Shown here piece after piece: positions 1-12,860 of a stretch of 64,000 nt of DNA; within the stretch, counting starts at the first letter, position 1, and every line of letters starts with the position of its first letter. The DNA lies in NCBI GenBank assembly GCA_018389105.1, contig JACATO010000333.1:1-64000 (forward strand). The letters run 5' to 3'. The notes under the pieces are model-generated. The model was not told where the DNA came from, did no database searches, and saw only the letters and a list, made by a program, of their open reading frames with translations. The DNA is from Nautilus pompilius. Its lineage: Eukaryota > Mollusca > Cephalopoda > Nautilida > Nautilidae. The translations under genes were made by a program, and so were the position numbers.

Positions 1-448
1 TAATGTGATAGGTGTAGATAGTTAAAAAACAAGAACAAATATCATTAAAATGTTCTTTAGAAATAGAAAAATTATGAAGATCTCTAAACACACACACACA
101 CAAAACAGCCCGTGATATATAAAATGCGATGTAGGGAACGAATTAAACTGTAAAGAAGAAAACATTTAATACCCACAGGAATAAATAAGTTCACTTGCTA
201 CACTGCATGAAAAATTCGCAACTGTTTTTACTTTGGTTTTCATTCGCGAATACGCAGTCTGCCCAAAGGTATGTAAATCCTCGATTGCCTGACAGTCAGT
301 GTTCCTGGTTAACTGGCAGATCTTCCTACCGACGGTGACATCTCTAAGAGATTATTACAAGAGCAGAGCTGAGATGTAAATATAAATTCTTGTTTTCTCT
401 TAGTAATAATAATAAAAAAACTGTTTTCAAAGTATAAAACTGGTACGC

Positions 449-486
<38 letters not shown>

Positions 487-491
487 TATTA

Positions 492-535
<44 letters not shown>
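449..535. repeat. (TTA)n microsatellite
   Basis: About 29 TTA units with two small interruptions near 482 and 493. Confidence 0.95.
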
Positions 536-1302
536 GTGTTACCTGCGCCATGACATAAAAGCTTCGGAGGATAGGAAATAAAGCATAATTCCTGAAAAAG
601 CGTCAAATTGAAGTAAAAGTAGTCCGTCCTACCTTCTATGTCCGAGGGGCGACATTATAAACAAAGTTCGGCGATGGAAAAGGTTCACTATCTGCATAAA
701 TAATCATCAGCTATTTTGTGCCTGATCATCGCTCACCAAACACGAAGCGGCCGGTGTGCAGGGAAAAGAAAAGAAGGTCTGTTGCTGTATTCGCCGGGAC
801 TCATTACGACAGGCCGCCTCGTCATCTATATTATCGGAGGAAACAGAGTCGCTAAGAGGACCTGGGATGGTTCGTGGCCAAGCAAATGCTATGGTACGAC
901 ACAGCGAAACCCAGGAGAAAGATATGCCGCTAGGGCGCATGCTCCCGAACTTGCCTGCGGTGTTCGCCCCACCATCTGTTAACAACCAGAGATAACCACG
1001 GGGCATTTATCGCTTGGTTTGGTCACATTTTTCTCTCCTTTATTTACGAACCCCCTGGCCCCCAACTCCGAAGTCTAGAGAACGTAGAGTGAGTTGGGTA
1101 CGGACCCGCTACCATAAGCACTCAGGAAATCTGTACTAGAAGTCTTCTACGGGAGGAAATCGAGATGTTCGCGGATAACCCGCGCAGGCGGACGGACTGG
1201 CACGGAGGACAGGCGAGTTGTTTTTCACCGTTAACCTTCTCTAAAATAAGTACAGCAAATAAATACAATTCCTATATCGCCCACGCTTCGTTTAATATTG
1301 GA

Positions 1303-1469
1303 ACCATCCCCTTTTTATTCGAATTACCTCCCCCTTGCTTCCCACCATCCACTTTTTATTCGAATTACCTCCCCCTTGCTTCCCACCATCCCCTTTTTAT
1401 TCGAATTACCTCCCCCTTGCTTCCCACCATCCACTTTTTATTCGAATTACCTCCCCCTTGCTTCCCACC
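1303..1469. repeat. 41-bp tandem repeat, four copies
   Basis: Units begin at 1303, 1344, 1385 and 1426. They differ mainly at one C/A position that alternates between copies (C, A, C, A), so a two-unit step may have been duplicated. Because 41 is not a multiple of three, all forward frames read the same peptide motif in turn; this is not evidence for coding. Confidence 0.95.
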
Positions 1470-3563
1470 ACCCCGGACAGTCCGGTCGGAGTGTACGTCA
1501 CGCCAATAAGCAGCTCAGGCTGCTCTATCTACATTTCTTTATTCGATGACATCCAACGACCGTCGTCATGGAGACATAGAAATAATAATAAATCATTTAA
1601 CGGAGAATTAGGGTTCGGGTTATGAACAAAAGCTGCCAGTGATTTAACGCAGAAGATCACTATCCACCAGCTAATGAATCTAGCGCAGCAGGAAGCTAAA
1701 CGAAAGGCTACCATAGTCCTCTGTTTGCTGGGACCCGTTGGATTTTCTTCTTCTTCTTTTTTAAACCTTTTTAATGTATTCGGTAATAAATTATTTAACT
1801 GTGCTTACCAGCAGTGCCAAAACTACCGTGGGAGGGGCAAACGCATCGGGGTCCCCGGCCCCTTGTGGGCCTATCTCAAAACAGGATGCTAGGATCATTT
1901 AATCAATTTATGCAACGTAAATACAAAACTATTTACTTTTTAAAACCTCCTTAATTTGTAGGGCCCCAACCAACGGGACTATTCCAGCTCGTTGTGGAGA
2001 GGCCGCTTGGGGCAACAAGCATCAAGTTTAGACTAGTACACGTCCCTAACTTAGGATAGGATGACGGCACCGACCAGCGCATGTGGTATCTCAGGCTGTG
2101 ATCGGCTGTTAATGTCATCACGGAGGAGCCATACGACTGATGATCGATGGAGAGTAGGGGTCGGGCCCTGAACGATAATAGGGGGTGTGAGTGAATATTA
2201 TGGGAAACTCCTCACACGGAGTTTTTTTTTTTTTCTTTCTTTAAACGGTAATGGTTTTATTGGAAAAATGTAAAGGTATTTTGGAAAAATTAGAAAATGA
2301 AATTGTTAATTCGATTGATTAACTCTAGATAGATTTCGTGGTCAGGGGATTGATGGTGCAGCAAATCTGAGCAGCGCCTAGAGTCCGAGCAAGAATAGCT
2401 AGAGACTAAATGATGAAGATGTTCATTGTGCTGCCCACAATCTGAAATTAAAAACGATCGTGTGCGACCCGAGCGTCCTCTGGGCAGGGTTCACTGGTCG
2501 CATTAAGGTCCCGCTATCCAAGAATTATAGAAGGGCTTTAAAAAATAATTCTCCTTAGTAAAAAGGCTTGACTAGCGAGTTGGAGCATCTGATATGGTGG
2601 TGGAGTAAACGGAGAGGTTCGAGTTTATTTTTTTCTAATTGTTCTTCAAACAGGATTATCATAAGATAACAGATGTAATTTGTAAGTCACCGCAAAGTTA
2701 GGATATGTTGTTGGACGCAGCAGATAAATCACCGGAGCACTCGGTCGGCTCTTCGATGCAAGAGGCGGCTTCGTGCGAGTGAAGAAAAGCGACCGAAGAA
2801 GCCTCGGTTACTTAAATGGGGCGTGGAGACCTAATTTCAGCGCAGGCGAATAAAAAGAAGAAGGGCAGAGAAGCTCTTTGATGAATTGTGTGAAGATGAA
2901 AGATTATGGGATCCAGGGAAAACTTTAAGACCGGCTGTTTTACGGCTGTTCGAACATTATGGCCGCTCAGCTAAATCATAGATTCGGAGCTCTGAGATGC
3001 GTTACTGAAAATTTTAGCTTTATTTTCCAAAGGCATTCGCTTGCTGCAACCGATAAGGAATTGCGAAACGGAGCCGTAACTTTGGTTAACCAACATGAGA
3101 AGAAAAAAAAAAACCATTTCCAAAGAATTTCCAGCTCAGTTGCTCTCTTTTTTTTCTTTTTTTTTTCCCCCGCAAAGATTCAAATCAGATCTTGAAAACA
3201 TTTCAACGGTTTCTAAGCTAGGGACTTCGGAAAGCAGCGCCATCTGCTGCAGCTTCTGAGAAGTCTTGACTGCGATAACTTTGACAATTCCTGTGGCGGG
3301 CGACGAGCGAACTTCTACAACGCTTGAGTTGATTTTGAAAAAAAATTTGAAAAAGCGCAATGGTGCGAGACCGATTACTTGAACTGTCAGTAATTTCTCT
3401 CGAAAGTAGAATTTGCAAGAAGTATTGACTTAGAGAAAATAATTTAAAAAAAAAAACAAAAGAACTATTGCCAAAATGAAAGCAAGAAAAGTTACCTCCC
3501 TTTATCGTGGTGACGGATTTCTATCATGAAAAACAGCTTACTGCAAACATTGAGTTATCTTTG

Positions 3564-3565
<2 letters not shown>

Positions 3566-3596
<31 letters not shown>
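3566..3596. repeat. (TG)n microsatellite
   Basis: About 15 TG units ending in TGCG. Confidence 0.9.
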
Positions 3597-3599
<3 letters not shown>

Positions 3600-6500
3600 T
3601 TTTGAGGTTAATTACAACGAATGGCTGCCCACAGCGGTTCTTCTTGTCTTTTGAATCCAACAGTCTCAATAGTACGGACAGTGTAGATGTGTATGCGAGA
3701 TGGATTGTAAGTGTACAGTTTAATTTACCCCTGGCGAAGTAACTGGACTGCGGTTATGTTGAGATTAAGTTAGGGAAATTTTAATACCATAAAGCATCTC
3801 CTTTAAATTCTTGGAGCCGCATCATCAAATACAGACCGTCACCTCTTTACTTATATGTATTAACTGTATTTTAAAAAGCGCTTGGACCATTCAGTATGGT
3901 GTTTATTTGCTGCCGTCTTCTGATTCGAAATGTATCGAAAGTCCCAGCATCAGTGGTTAGATGGGTACCTAGAAAAGACTTCAGTATCGAAGTGCACATT
4001 CCATACATAGACCAACAACAAAACAAAGGCCATCAATTAAAATGGAACACTGTTCACGTCATTGTGTGTGTGTACGTGTGGCTACCATGACAGAGACGTT
4101 ACAAAGGACATTTAGATAATTCTCGCGATAACTATAAAAGAAACTCAATTTCTGATAATTTCACAATCGCCATTTTAAAAATATCATTTTAACCGCCCCA
4201 TGGTTACCAAGATCTTTTATTTACTTTTCTAAACATTTATAAAATTCTCGTTTTGTTTTCCTTAAATTTTACTTATCTGATATTTTACGCTATCCTATAT
4301 TTTCAGTAGACCATTTACATTTTTAATTGATTCGATTTTATCATTTAATACACTGCATACTATCCCATACACTATCCAGCTGCCCCCTCCTGCTTCTTAA
4401 TTGACCTAAGTGTTTTAATTTAGTTGTTAAACTTCAGGAAAGGGTTAAATATTAAAATTGACTTTTACTTTATTTTTTTTTTAAGTTGCTTGGATTTTCT
4501 TAAAATTTCACTTTCACCATGTGATGCAATAATAGTTTGTTATTAAGTTTGGGATGTTACTAAGGCCTGAAGTTTATATCCAATAACTCAGCCGCTAAAA
4601 CAGCGGATGGTGATGACATCTGAGCTGGGATAGATATTCCGGACGCATGAAGAAGTGGAAGAATAACTTTGAAAATTCTGAAATATTTTTACAGTCTCGT
4701 CGCCCGTTTCAGAGAATGTGATACTGCGGTAATTTTCAAAGGATAACGAAGATGAATGTTTGGGCGCAGTCTGCAGTCTGCTTTATTAAAACAAACAACG
4801 CTAGAATGATGTATATCTGCAGAGTTCCGGAATGAAATCTAATTAAGTAGAGCCATAATTTATTGATTATCCAGCAAACTTCGCTTTTGCTTTGGAATTT
4901 GGTGTGTGATAAGAAACTTCGATTTTCTCCTTTTTCCATTCTCACCAGAAGCGGTTGATATCATACCACGGTTAGAATTATTGGCTCGCCACATCAACCC
5001 GCGGTTTTCGACCATCAACGGACACTACATTACAATCGTCAAACTATGGTAACTTCTAGCAGAGCAGATAATTAGAACGACAGAGCTCAAAACAAGTTAT
5101 TCTGAATAGTCTAAGAGGATATCGTCATGAAAAGTCAATTATCGATGGGAGGGAAACAATTCTAGGTTCCGCACAATCTCGCTTCAACTATTAGGGATAA
5201 GCCGGATTAACATTTACCAGTCTCACTTATTTTATGTTTAATTATTGATGTTTACTATTTAGATTGGACATAATCTGACAATAAATCTTTAAATAAGAGT
5301 ACATCTTTATTTTTTTTTCCCCAAATTAAACTGTTTTAATTGACATTTTTCTTCAGAATACAGTTAATGTTTTTATATCATTAATAGGGGATGCTAAAGG
5401 GATTCGTTAATTTCGTCAAGAAAAGACAGTAAAGAGTTCCTTCAGATAAGGGTTACTCGAGGCCTTCGGACCTAGGTATCTGGTTTCCTTTGTACGGCCA
5501 ACAATTAATCGATTCAGCAGCTGTCTTTTATATATGAGGGCTCGGAACAGCAGCCTCTCCTCCAACAAGAGCCAATCTGCTATAGCGGTCTCTCCGCCTC
5601 CCAGACAATATGGCGGCCGGAAGTTTACAGAGGAAAAAAACCCGTCAAATATATCTGGCAGCACGCAGAGATTAGGTAGATAAGGAAGACAAAAGAGGCT
5701 ATTTAGTGGGTAGAAAAGGGGGAGAGGGCGATGCAGCTGAGAACGATGAAATCCGCCAACAGTTCAGCCAACTAAATTGGACTCTCCGGCCATAGACGAG
5801 CAGCGGATGCAGCATTTGAGGACTAAAAGTCTACGTCTTTACAGCGACATTATTCACACCCAGCCAACTAACATTACACATTTCTTTGTTCTTGGTTTAC
5901 TAAACTAGGATTAAATAAAAACGCGCTCTTAATATCTACATAAGATTTTTATTGTTAATTTGTTCGTATATTTCTGTACACGCAGGAGCTCAGGAAGGGG
6001 ATTGGCGCAGTCGTATCCTCTTAAATTTCTGACATTATGAAAAACCGCCGCTTAATATCGTCCTATGAAGGGAGAGGATCATGGACCAATTTCTTGGTGC
6101 CATCGGTGAGATACGTCGGTCAGAAAAAGCGGAGTGTTAAAAACACGCCTGGCTGAACATTAGTCAGCCGTGAGGACTCTCCTCCCACCGACCCGACGTC
6201 CGGTCAGCTACCGCGCACCGCGTGGCTATAAGAAGTCACGACAACCATTTTTTTTTTTTTCTGAATTAAAAGAACTGGAGATGGATTTAAGCGCAAAAAA
6301 GGGGAGACCACCGGGGTAAAAGCAACCAGTAAGGAGCCTAGAGCGGATAGCACAGCCCTCGGAGTTTCAAGCCTAGTTTTAGTAACTGTCGATTGCAGAC
6401 AGATTTTTTGAAATGGAGTCAGTGTGAAGAACTAGAGCGTCGTTCATATCTTTCCCTTCTTCTTCTGTTTTTTTTTTGGGGGGGGTTGACGAATATCACA

Positions 6501-7478
6501 ACGGCGACTCTTTGAGTCTGGACAGTTGCAATTCCTCACAAGCTTTCTTGTTATCTCTAAGGGGGCGGAGAAAAAGAAGCCACCCGCTAACCATCTTTTC
6601 CTGTCTGTTAATCTGTATCCAGAGACAGCTAAGTGATACAGCTGATTGTGCAGATCACATCAGCCGTACTTCGGAAGGCTGCCACCATCCGCGAGTCCTT
6701 TTCGCGGAGTTTCCTCGAGCCACCTGGTTCATTGTGCGCGTTCACGGCTTCTTCTTCTTCTTCTCGTTCAGTTAGTCGTCTTCTAGCCGTTTATAGCATT
6801 TTTGGCTTTACTTTCCACGACGACGTCCTTCAGTGTCGTTCTGTGCTCCAACAGCCGCTTTAAAGTAAATAATCGTATGATCGTAATTTGCTTTTTTGCC
6901 CACTTTCGTTTTCATTCTTTTCAGAGAGTCTTTAAATGGTCTCTGATTTCTTTCCAGCACTTTGCGGCAATAAATCTGCATATTACGTGTGTGCCGGGGT
7001 TCGCATCTTCATCACACGTTCGTCAGACAAGGGTGGGATGTATTGTTGGAGTAGAAAATGACTTTGGAAAGGTAAATCTGCTTATCTATTGGCACAGTAG
7101 TAGAGGGAAAGTAACGGTTTCCCTCTCTTTTCAATCTTGAAACCCACAAGTAAACATTTCCCCAGTTGGAGCTCGCTTATCATTTGTTTCTTCATTCTTT
7201 CGACAAATCTCGGCATTATCGGAACGATTCTGGAAATACCGATCAAAATTTCTGACCCATTAAGGGGGCTTCCAAAACGGCGCAAATTCATCTGCATCGA
7301 GAGGATTAAGCCGGGCACGTGGGGTCCCTTTTCATCCATTCATCTTCCCTTGATTCCAAATGTTCGCTTACCGCTTAATTGTTTGTACGAGACAGAATAA
7401 AGTTTTCCTTTTAGTGATCTGTCCACCTCAAGCTTACTTCCTGATACCGATGGAAAACGACCTTTTTTTTTTATTTAC

Positions 7479-7657
7479 CTGGACAATTTGCCGTCCGCCT
7501 TTCTGAAAGCATTCGTTCTGATACTTCTCTAAGTTCTGATCACGGGAGTCTACGAACCAGTCCACAAAGACATAATAACCAGCTTCACCGGGAATCGCCG
7601 ACCGAACCCCTTTTCTGGCTGTTTCTAGAGTGACCACCTTAAATGCATTCCAGTACA
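7479..7657 (-). other. Candidate coding exon of an unknown gene
   Basis: On the minus strand a 179-nt block runs from acceptor CACTAG to donor CAG|GTAAAT with one frame open throughout. It reads VVTLETARKGVRSAIPGE, then GYYVFVDWFVDSRDQN and ends GGRQIVQ; the residue mix looks like real protein (aromatic and charged residues spaced, no low complexity). I do not recognise the family. If real it would belong to a second minus-strand gene 3-prime of HDC, possibly with the candidate at 10534-10654. Confidence 0.3.
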
Positions 7658-8715
7658 CTAGTGATACAGACAGTAGTCACAGCGTGATGTGGCGGCGCGT
7701 CATTCGACAGCTCACGTGATGGTCGCGGCGATGGCACGAGAATGACGAGAGGACAGGCGGGTGGTTACCTCGTGACCAATGTCTTGATACAGGTAAAACC
7801 GAAAAAAATGATGAGGAAGCTGGCCGGCATTGCCTGCTTTAATCCGTTAGAACTCCAGTGGCGCAATAATTCATTCAGTCTGAATGTCAGGAATTAAATG
7901 GTGGAGTGGACTAGATGCTAAATCTGAAGCGAATTTCGGTAGAAGTGTTCGGGTCAGGCTCAAATATTACAAATGTATCTTTATCGTTTTTTTGTTTTTG
8001 TTTTCGATACAAAGAGCCGGTCGTTTCTCGCACCTATCCAGCAACTACCTGCTTTACAGTATAGCGGATGCCAGCATTCAGAACAAACCGACGATGGAAG
8101 CTTAAAAGTCCGATTTCAGAATTGGATTTATGGGCCATTTGATACCGGCACAAGTAATAATTGAAAGGAAACTGATTTAGAATAAATTTTGCATCGGGAA
8201 AACAAAAATTATTTAAATATAGAAGCTGTACTGCTTTCTGTTGTTTATGAGTCCATGTCTGATCTGAATGGCTCCTTTATTTCTTTCTGTGAGAGATGGA
8301 TATTTTCTAGTACGACTTTGGAATGATAGAAAGCAGCTGACATCTGATTATTAAATTGATATTTAAGCCACACTTCGTTTTGTTTGCTCGTAGTTTCGTT
8401 TAAATTAGTTTTGATTTCTTTATAGTTAGGGATAAATATAAGGCTGTAAATACCCATCTTAAGACACAACGAATAATATTAACGATACGTGTGCTGAAAC
8501 TGATCGCTATCTGTACTTCGATTGGCCGCTAGAGCAACAATGGCGGACCTTTCTTTTTCTTCTTCGATCACTCATCTCATAAGAGCGGGATGCGTTGCAC
8601 CGTCGGTATGCGACCTCTGGCCCAGTGCATCCGTCTTCAGCTTCCTTGTCATAGGAGACTCGCCTCTGTCATGGCTATAGAGCGTCCCACGCCCTCGGTT
8701 CCTCTGTCTGAGTGC

Positions 8716-8870
8716 CTACCTACACAGGCCACTCCCCAGCAGCAACTGGAGCAATTCCAGTAAAGTACCCCGCTCAAGGGTCACAAAAACGCGCCAGCAG
8801 CGGGAATCGAACCCAAGACCCTTAGGTCCTGAAGCCAACACACTCACCACTGAGCCACATCGCCTGGCTA
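8716..8870 (-). mobile_element. tRNA-derived SINE
   Basis: Read on the minus strand it has a pol III A box (TGGCTCAGTGGTG, 8846-8858) and a B box (GGGTTCGATTCCC, 8802-8814), followed by a non-tRNA body containing GACCCTTGAGCGGGGTAC and TTGCTCCAGTTG. This is the layout of a tRNA-headed SINE. The body resembles the widespread CCTTGAGCAAGGCACTTAA-type SINE domain; that link is from memory. The 3-prime end is approximate. Confidence 0.8.
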
Positions 8871-9681
8871 ATGGCGCACCAGCGGGCGCCATGCAAACTT
8901 CCTGCTTATAACAGTAAGCAAACGTCCGGCGCGTTCTCTGTCTGGCGGAACAAACCAATGACGTAAACAGGAAGTCGCCGTTCTTCGCGAAACACGGCCT
9001 CGTTTCTCGTGTTTACGACGATTCGTCGAGACGAAAACAAACACAAAACGTTTGTTGTTGTTTGTTTTTAAGAATCCCCCCAAAAAAAACAGTAATCTTA
9101 CGTCAAAGCCGAGGCAGGGTTGCTGTATTTTTTTGTGTGTATGGGTTCCCACCATCTAGATCTTCTCAACGCCGCATCCAGCCAGAAGTAAGAGGAATTC
9201 GCCGATTCTGAAGAGATCAAAGCTGCCAGCCGAATAGTTCTGGCTATGACAAAGCCCCGACGGCACACAGTACAAGCGGTGGGGGGAGTTGCTCGTCTAC
9301 ATCAATAATTAATCCCAGTACGCTTATCAAACATAAATTCATTGCTTTGTACACTTTTTTCACTATAGTGATCGGAAAATGTATGCAAATGTCAGACAAA
9401 ACCGTCGATAGCATTTTGATAATATAAATTTATATCCTGTAACAGTCTAATGTGGAATTATTAATCACCCGAAACGATTATTCTAATGTATCCTGGTATT
9501 CGAATAGTGCGTGAATGCTTTAGCGTTGTGTTTTTTCTCTTATTAACTCATCTATTATTTAGCTATTGTCGTTTGAGCGAACCTTTCGAAACGTAAAACA
9601 CGACTCCAGCAGCCATACCTTTGCTGACCAGATGACGTCAAGAATAAACGATTCGCAGCCATTCAACAGATTGGGGGTTTT

Positions 9682-9715
9682 TGTGTGTGTGTGTGTATGT
9701 GTGTGTGTGTGTGTG
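9682..9715. repeat. (TG)n microsatellite
   Basis: About 17 TG units with one TATG interruption. Confidence 0.9.
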
Positions 9716-10533
9716 GGCTGATTTCTTCCCACCAAAACATGCTGGGTTTTCTTGGTTACCTGCATTAAAGATTTTTTTTTTAAAGAAATTTATTGAAACG
9801 ATGCGACGACATCTTCCGCCAAGGGAAAAACGCGAAGCCAAGAGGCTGTAGAACTGGCTGGACTACGAACGTCTTTTTCGTGTATAAACTTCAGGTTTAT
9901 CCGGCTCTTGCGATCTCTCCCGGATCAGAAACATCCCCTGTTAACTCCTCCTCGTCCTGTCGTCCCAACTTGACTCAGCACGTGACCAGAGGGCCTGTCT
10001 GACATTGGGACAAATCCAAGCAATTAGCCGCCAGGTCGCTCGACCCCGCCGTTTCCAAAACCCCCGTCAGGTCTTAGAAAAAGAGAGGTTTTTTTTTTTA
10101 AAAAAAAAAAATGCAACAGAAAGAGATGGTGACAGAGGAGAAACAGAGAGAAGGACGTCAACAGACAGCGCACTTACGCATTAAAATCCTCTTAAAAGAT
10201 TTCCTTCTAATCTTATCGCTTTCGAGTCACGTGATCGTTTGTTACAGACTTATCTGAACTTCGCGGCTCGCGTCATCCCCTTCCTCCCCAATCTCGCTGC
10301 CGATGGCGGAAGACGAATCCTTCTGCCCCCCTTTTTTTTCTTTTCTCATCCGACAGTCGAGGATGGCGGTTCTTGTCCGCGCCGTCTCTGTTCCCTGACG
10401 ATTCCGGCCGGGGCGGCGGTGATTACGTCCACAAAGGCCACCTCCCACCCAGGTAGATGGACCAATCTTACCGGCCGACGGCAGCTACGCGTCTGCTGAT
10501 TTCCGCGCAGAAAGCGCCGTTGCTTGGCCTTAC

Positions 10534-10654
10534 CTTCCAGGTAAATAACATGCGGACTTCTCCGACCATCACGGTCTCCAATGCCCGACTCTCTTTCTTC
10601 GTGAAAACGGCTGTAAAACGTCTCTCGTGCAGCCGTATGGATCGTCGAAAGCCA
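10534..10654 (-). other. Weak candidate exon of an unknown gene
   Basis: A 121-nt minus-strand block lies between acceptor ATTCAG and a good donor GAAG|GTAAGG. Two of three frames are open; one reads RRFTAVFTKKESRALETVMV then GEVRMLFTWK. Being open in two frames weakens the case. I recognise no family. Confidence 0.18.
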
Positions 10655-12065
10655 CTGAATACTAGCCACCAATCGTCCCCCGCCACACACTGTGATTATA
10701 AACTCGCATTGACCTTCATCAGTATCATACAAACAGCCAGAGTGCAGGTGCCGGTTAACCATAAACAGTTATTGTGGTATGCGAGGTACTGCCTCACGAG
10801 GGCGAGTAGATTTTCCTCTTCTCTCTATTTCTCAAATAACCGAAGACCAACGCCCCCGCACCTGAAGTATCTTTATTTGAACATAAAATAACCAACCGAG
10901 GCAAACCTCGCGCTGTCGTCTCACATCGATCAACTAAAAGATCTAGGCATTAGCAGACTTTAACATAATACAGGTGAGAAAGCTAAACATAAACCACCGT
11001 TGGACTCACACCCAGGCTGATATTGGATCTGAATTAACAACATCAAAACCTCTATTATGTTGATAATATACCGTACTTCCAGCAACAACAACAACAACAA
11101 CAACAACACACACTGACGACCAGGTATGCCTAAAGTCACTCCCCGTAAACGATTGCTTATTACTCCAAAATCGTGACGCGCATTTTTAACTGAAGTCTGC
11201 ATAGACAGAGGGCCCCAGGTTTTTTAGTTGTCGTCATTTCATCCACAAATCCGAAAAGCTAGGTTCTGCGGCTGGTGAACCGTGATCAGGACGCCCACCT
11301 GCACCTGTGCATCATCAGAAATAGAGCAGGAGGCAGCGGCACCGCGAGGAAGGTGAAGTGCCAGATGCCGTGTCCACGTAAGATGCAAGGACTGTGTAAC
11401 TGCTTGCTGCTGACCCAGAGAAGCGTCTAAACTTACTGCAACGAGTTAAATCAGTACACCAAAGTGCTAATGGAATTGTTTCAATAAACTGCTGCTAGTC
11501 ACCTCATTATTTACTGTTATTTTTTTTACAGAAACACAGATTTCAGAAGAAACTAATTATTAAAATTGTTATGCGTGACTTGGCGTAACGTCACACCGTA
11601 AATGGCAAACAGAATCTACAAACTCTGGGAATGCATCCCCAATGACACTTTGTAGTTTCACACTTCTTTTGAAAATTGTAAGCAACCGACTACAAGAGTT
11701 AACTTCTCTATGGTCACCCTACACACACACAAACAGAGAGAGAGAGAGAGCGAGAGTATTTTCATGTCTAATTCTTCTCAAACTATCATTCAAAATTTGG
11801 AGAAAAGCAATTTTCTTTCTATGCTTTTTGATATGTATATTTTGTATGTCAATCAATTGGTAAACAACTACGTCTATAGCGAATTGTCGTTGTTTTCAAA
11901 ACCCTGTTGTCATCTACTGCAGCTTATACGTGTAACCTGTTCGCTGATGCAGCAGTAAGGCAAAGATTATAAACCATATTCCCCTAGTAAAAACAAACAA
12001 ACAAACAAAAACCGTTATATATAGATTCTCGGCGTCCTTAAGAGTCAGACTGGTTCGGTTCGGTT
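10655..12065. other. HDC: Sequence immediately 3-prime of the HDC stop
   Basis: This should contain the HDC 3-prime UTR. No minus-strand AATAAA is seen until 10872-10877, about 1.2 kb past the stop. It holds CAA (about 11079-11108) and AG (11730-11751) short runs and nothing else recognisable. Confidence 0.4.
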
Positions 12066-12860
12066 TTAGTTATTGACAACATGGCCGCAGTGTTTGCATA
12101 TGTGGACGCCATTTTGGAGCTTCACACTGGCATCCTCGCTTTCGTTCGGATCTGCTTCCGTTGTCTGCAGCTTGGCCACTGTCGAACTCTCCCCGACTTC
12201 TTCTTCCGAGAGCTTTCTCCGCCTGCTCATGGCGTTCTCCCTACGGTGTTCGAGCGCCGCCTGCTGGCCATTCATTTCGTTTTCTATCGACGACTCCATG
12301 ATCTCCTCCACTTTTGAATCCAGCGACGCCTGCTTGAATCGCCTCATTCGCTGGGTAGAATGAAAGAGAGTGAAATCGAGACTCTGCTGCTTCGCTCGTT
12401 CCCTGAGCTTAATCCGTCTTCGCGGGGACAGGCGGATCGGCTGACCGCTGAAGTCGCTGCTCGTCAGCTGCCTCGCGAACTCCATGATGATCTCGTTGTT
12501 ATCAAAGATGGCAGCGAAACTACCGTTGATGAACTTGGGAGATCGCGGCACGTTGCTGAGTATCAGACTCATTCCGAAGTCGTTCCCTTTAATGCTCAGT
12601 TCCCTCTTCAGTTTCTCCTCCACTCTTTCTATGTCGGTAGCCAGCGCCTCGCCGCTTTCTTCAATTCCCAGGTCCCGCAACACGACGGACGCCATGTCTC
12701 CAATGATTTTCCAGTCCTTCCTGATGTCGGCGTCTGTGGTGTATTGCGATGTCACCGTGAAGCGTATGACGTACTTCATTTTAAAAGATGCGGGTACCAT
12801 GTGGAGTTTTCCGGAATTGTTCAGCTTTTTCAGCAATCTTTCTGTTAACTCGTTTTCGCC
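12066..12860 (-). CDS. HDC: HDC terminal exon 12 (residues 405-668 and stop)
   Basis: It begins [14 protein letters not shown] after acceptor TTTTCTAG and completes the small domain with [16 protein letters not shown] and IRKDW. The remaining roughly 200 residues are a hydrophilic tail with a [20 protein letters not shown] motif, basic stretches ([11 protein letters not shown]), an acidic serine-rich part and a final CKHCGH five residues before the TAA stop. The catalytic part is family-typical; the tail differs from that of vertebrate HDC, which is processed after synthesis. Whether this tail is cleaved cannot be seen. Confidence 0.95.
   Translation of the reverse strand, partial: GENELTERLLKKLNNSGKLHMVPASFKMKYVIRFTVTSQYTTDADIRKDWKIIGDMASVVLRDLGIEESGEALATDIERVEEKLKRELSIKGNDFGMSLILSNVPRSPKFINGSFAAIFDNNEIIMEFARQLTSSDFSGQPIRLSPRRRIKLRERAKQQSLDFTLFHSTQRMRRFKQASLDSKVEEIMESSIENEMNGQQAALEHRRENAMSRRRKLSEEEVGESSTVAKLQTTEADPNESEDASVKLQNGVHICKHCGHVVNN

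Larger units (their letters stand above)
1..7478. other. No gene recognised; simple repeats
   Basis: Reading both strands shows no convincing coding exon. It holds a TTA microsatellite (449-535), a 41-bp tandem repeat (1303-1469), a TG run (3566-3596), and CpG-richer stretches near 700-1000 and 6450-6750. All lie 3-prime of the HDC gene. Confidence 0.5.
7658..10533. other. No gene recognised; one SINE
   Basis: No convincing exons. A tRNA-derived SINE lies at about 8716-8870 and a TG run at 9682-9715. CpG-rich sequence appears near 7690-7750 and 10240-10530. Confidence 0.45.

Noticed and set aside
716..995. Three overlapping open frames in GC-rich sequence
   Set aside because: All frames are open on both strands, which reflects composition; no motif or splice context favours any of them.
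1165..1625. Forward frames repeating FYSNYLPLASHHP
   Set aside because: Produced by the 41-bp tandem repeat, which cycles the same peptide through all frames.
12073..12848. Plus-strand open frames of 78-162 codons
   Set aside because: They are antisense shadows of the HDC terminal exon, whose minus-strand frame has clear family homology.
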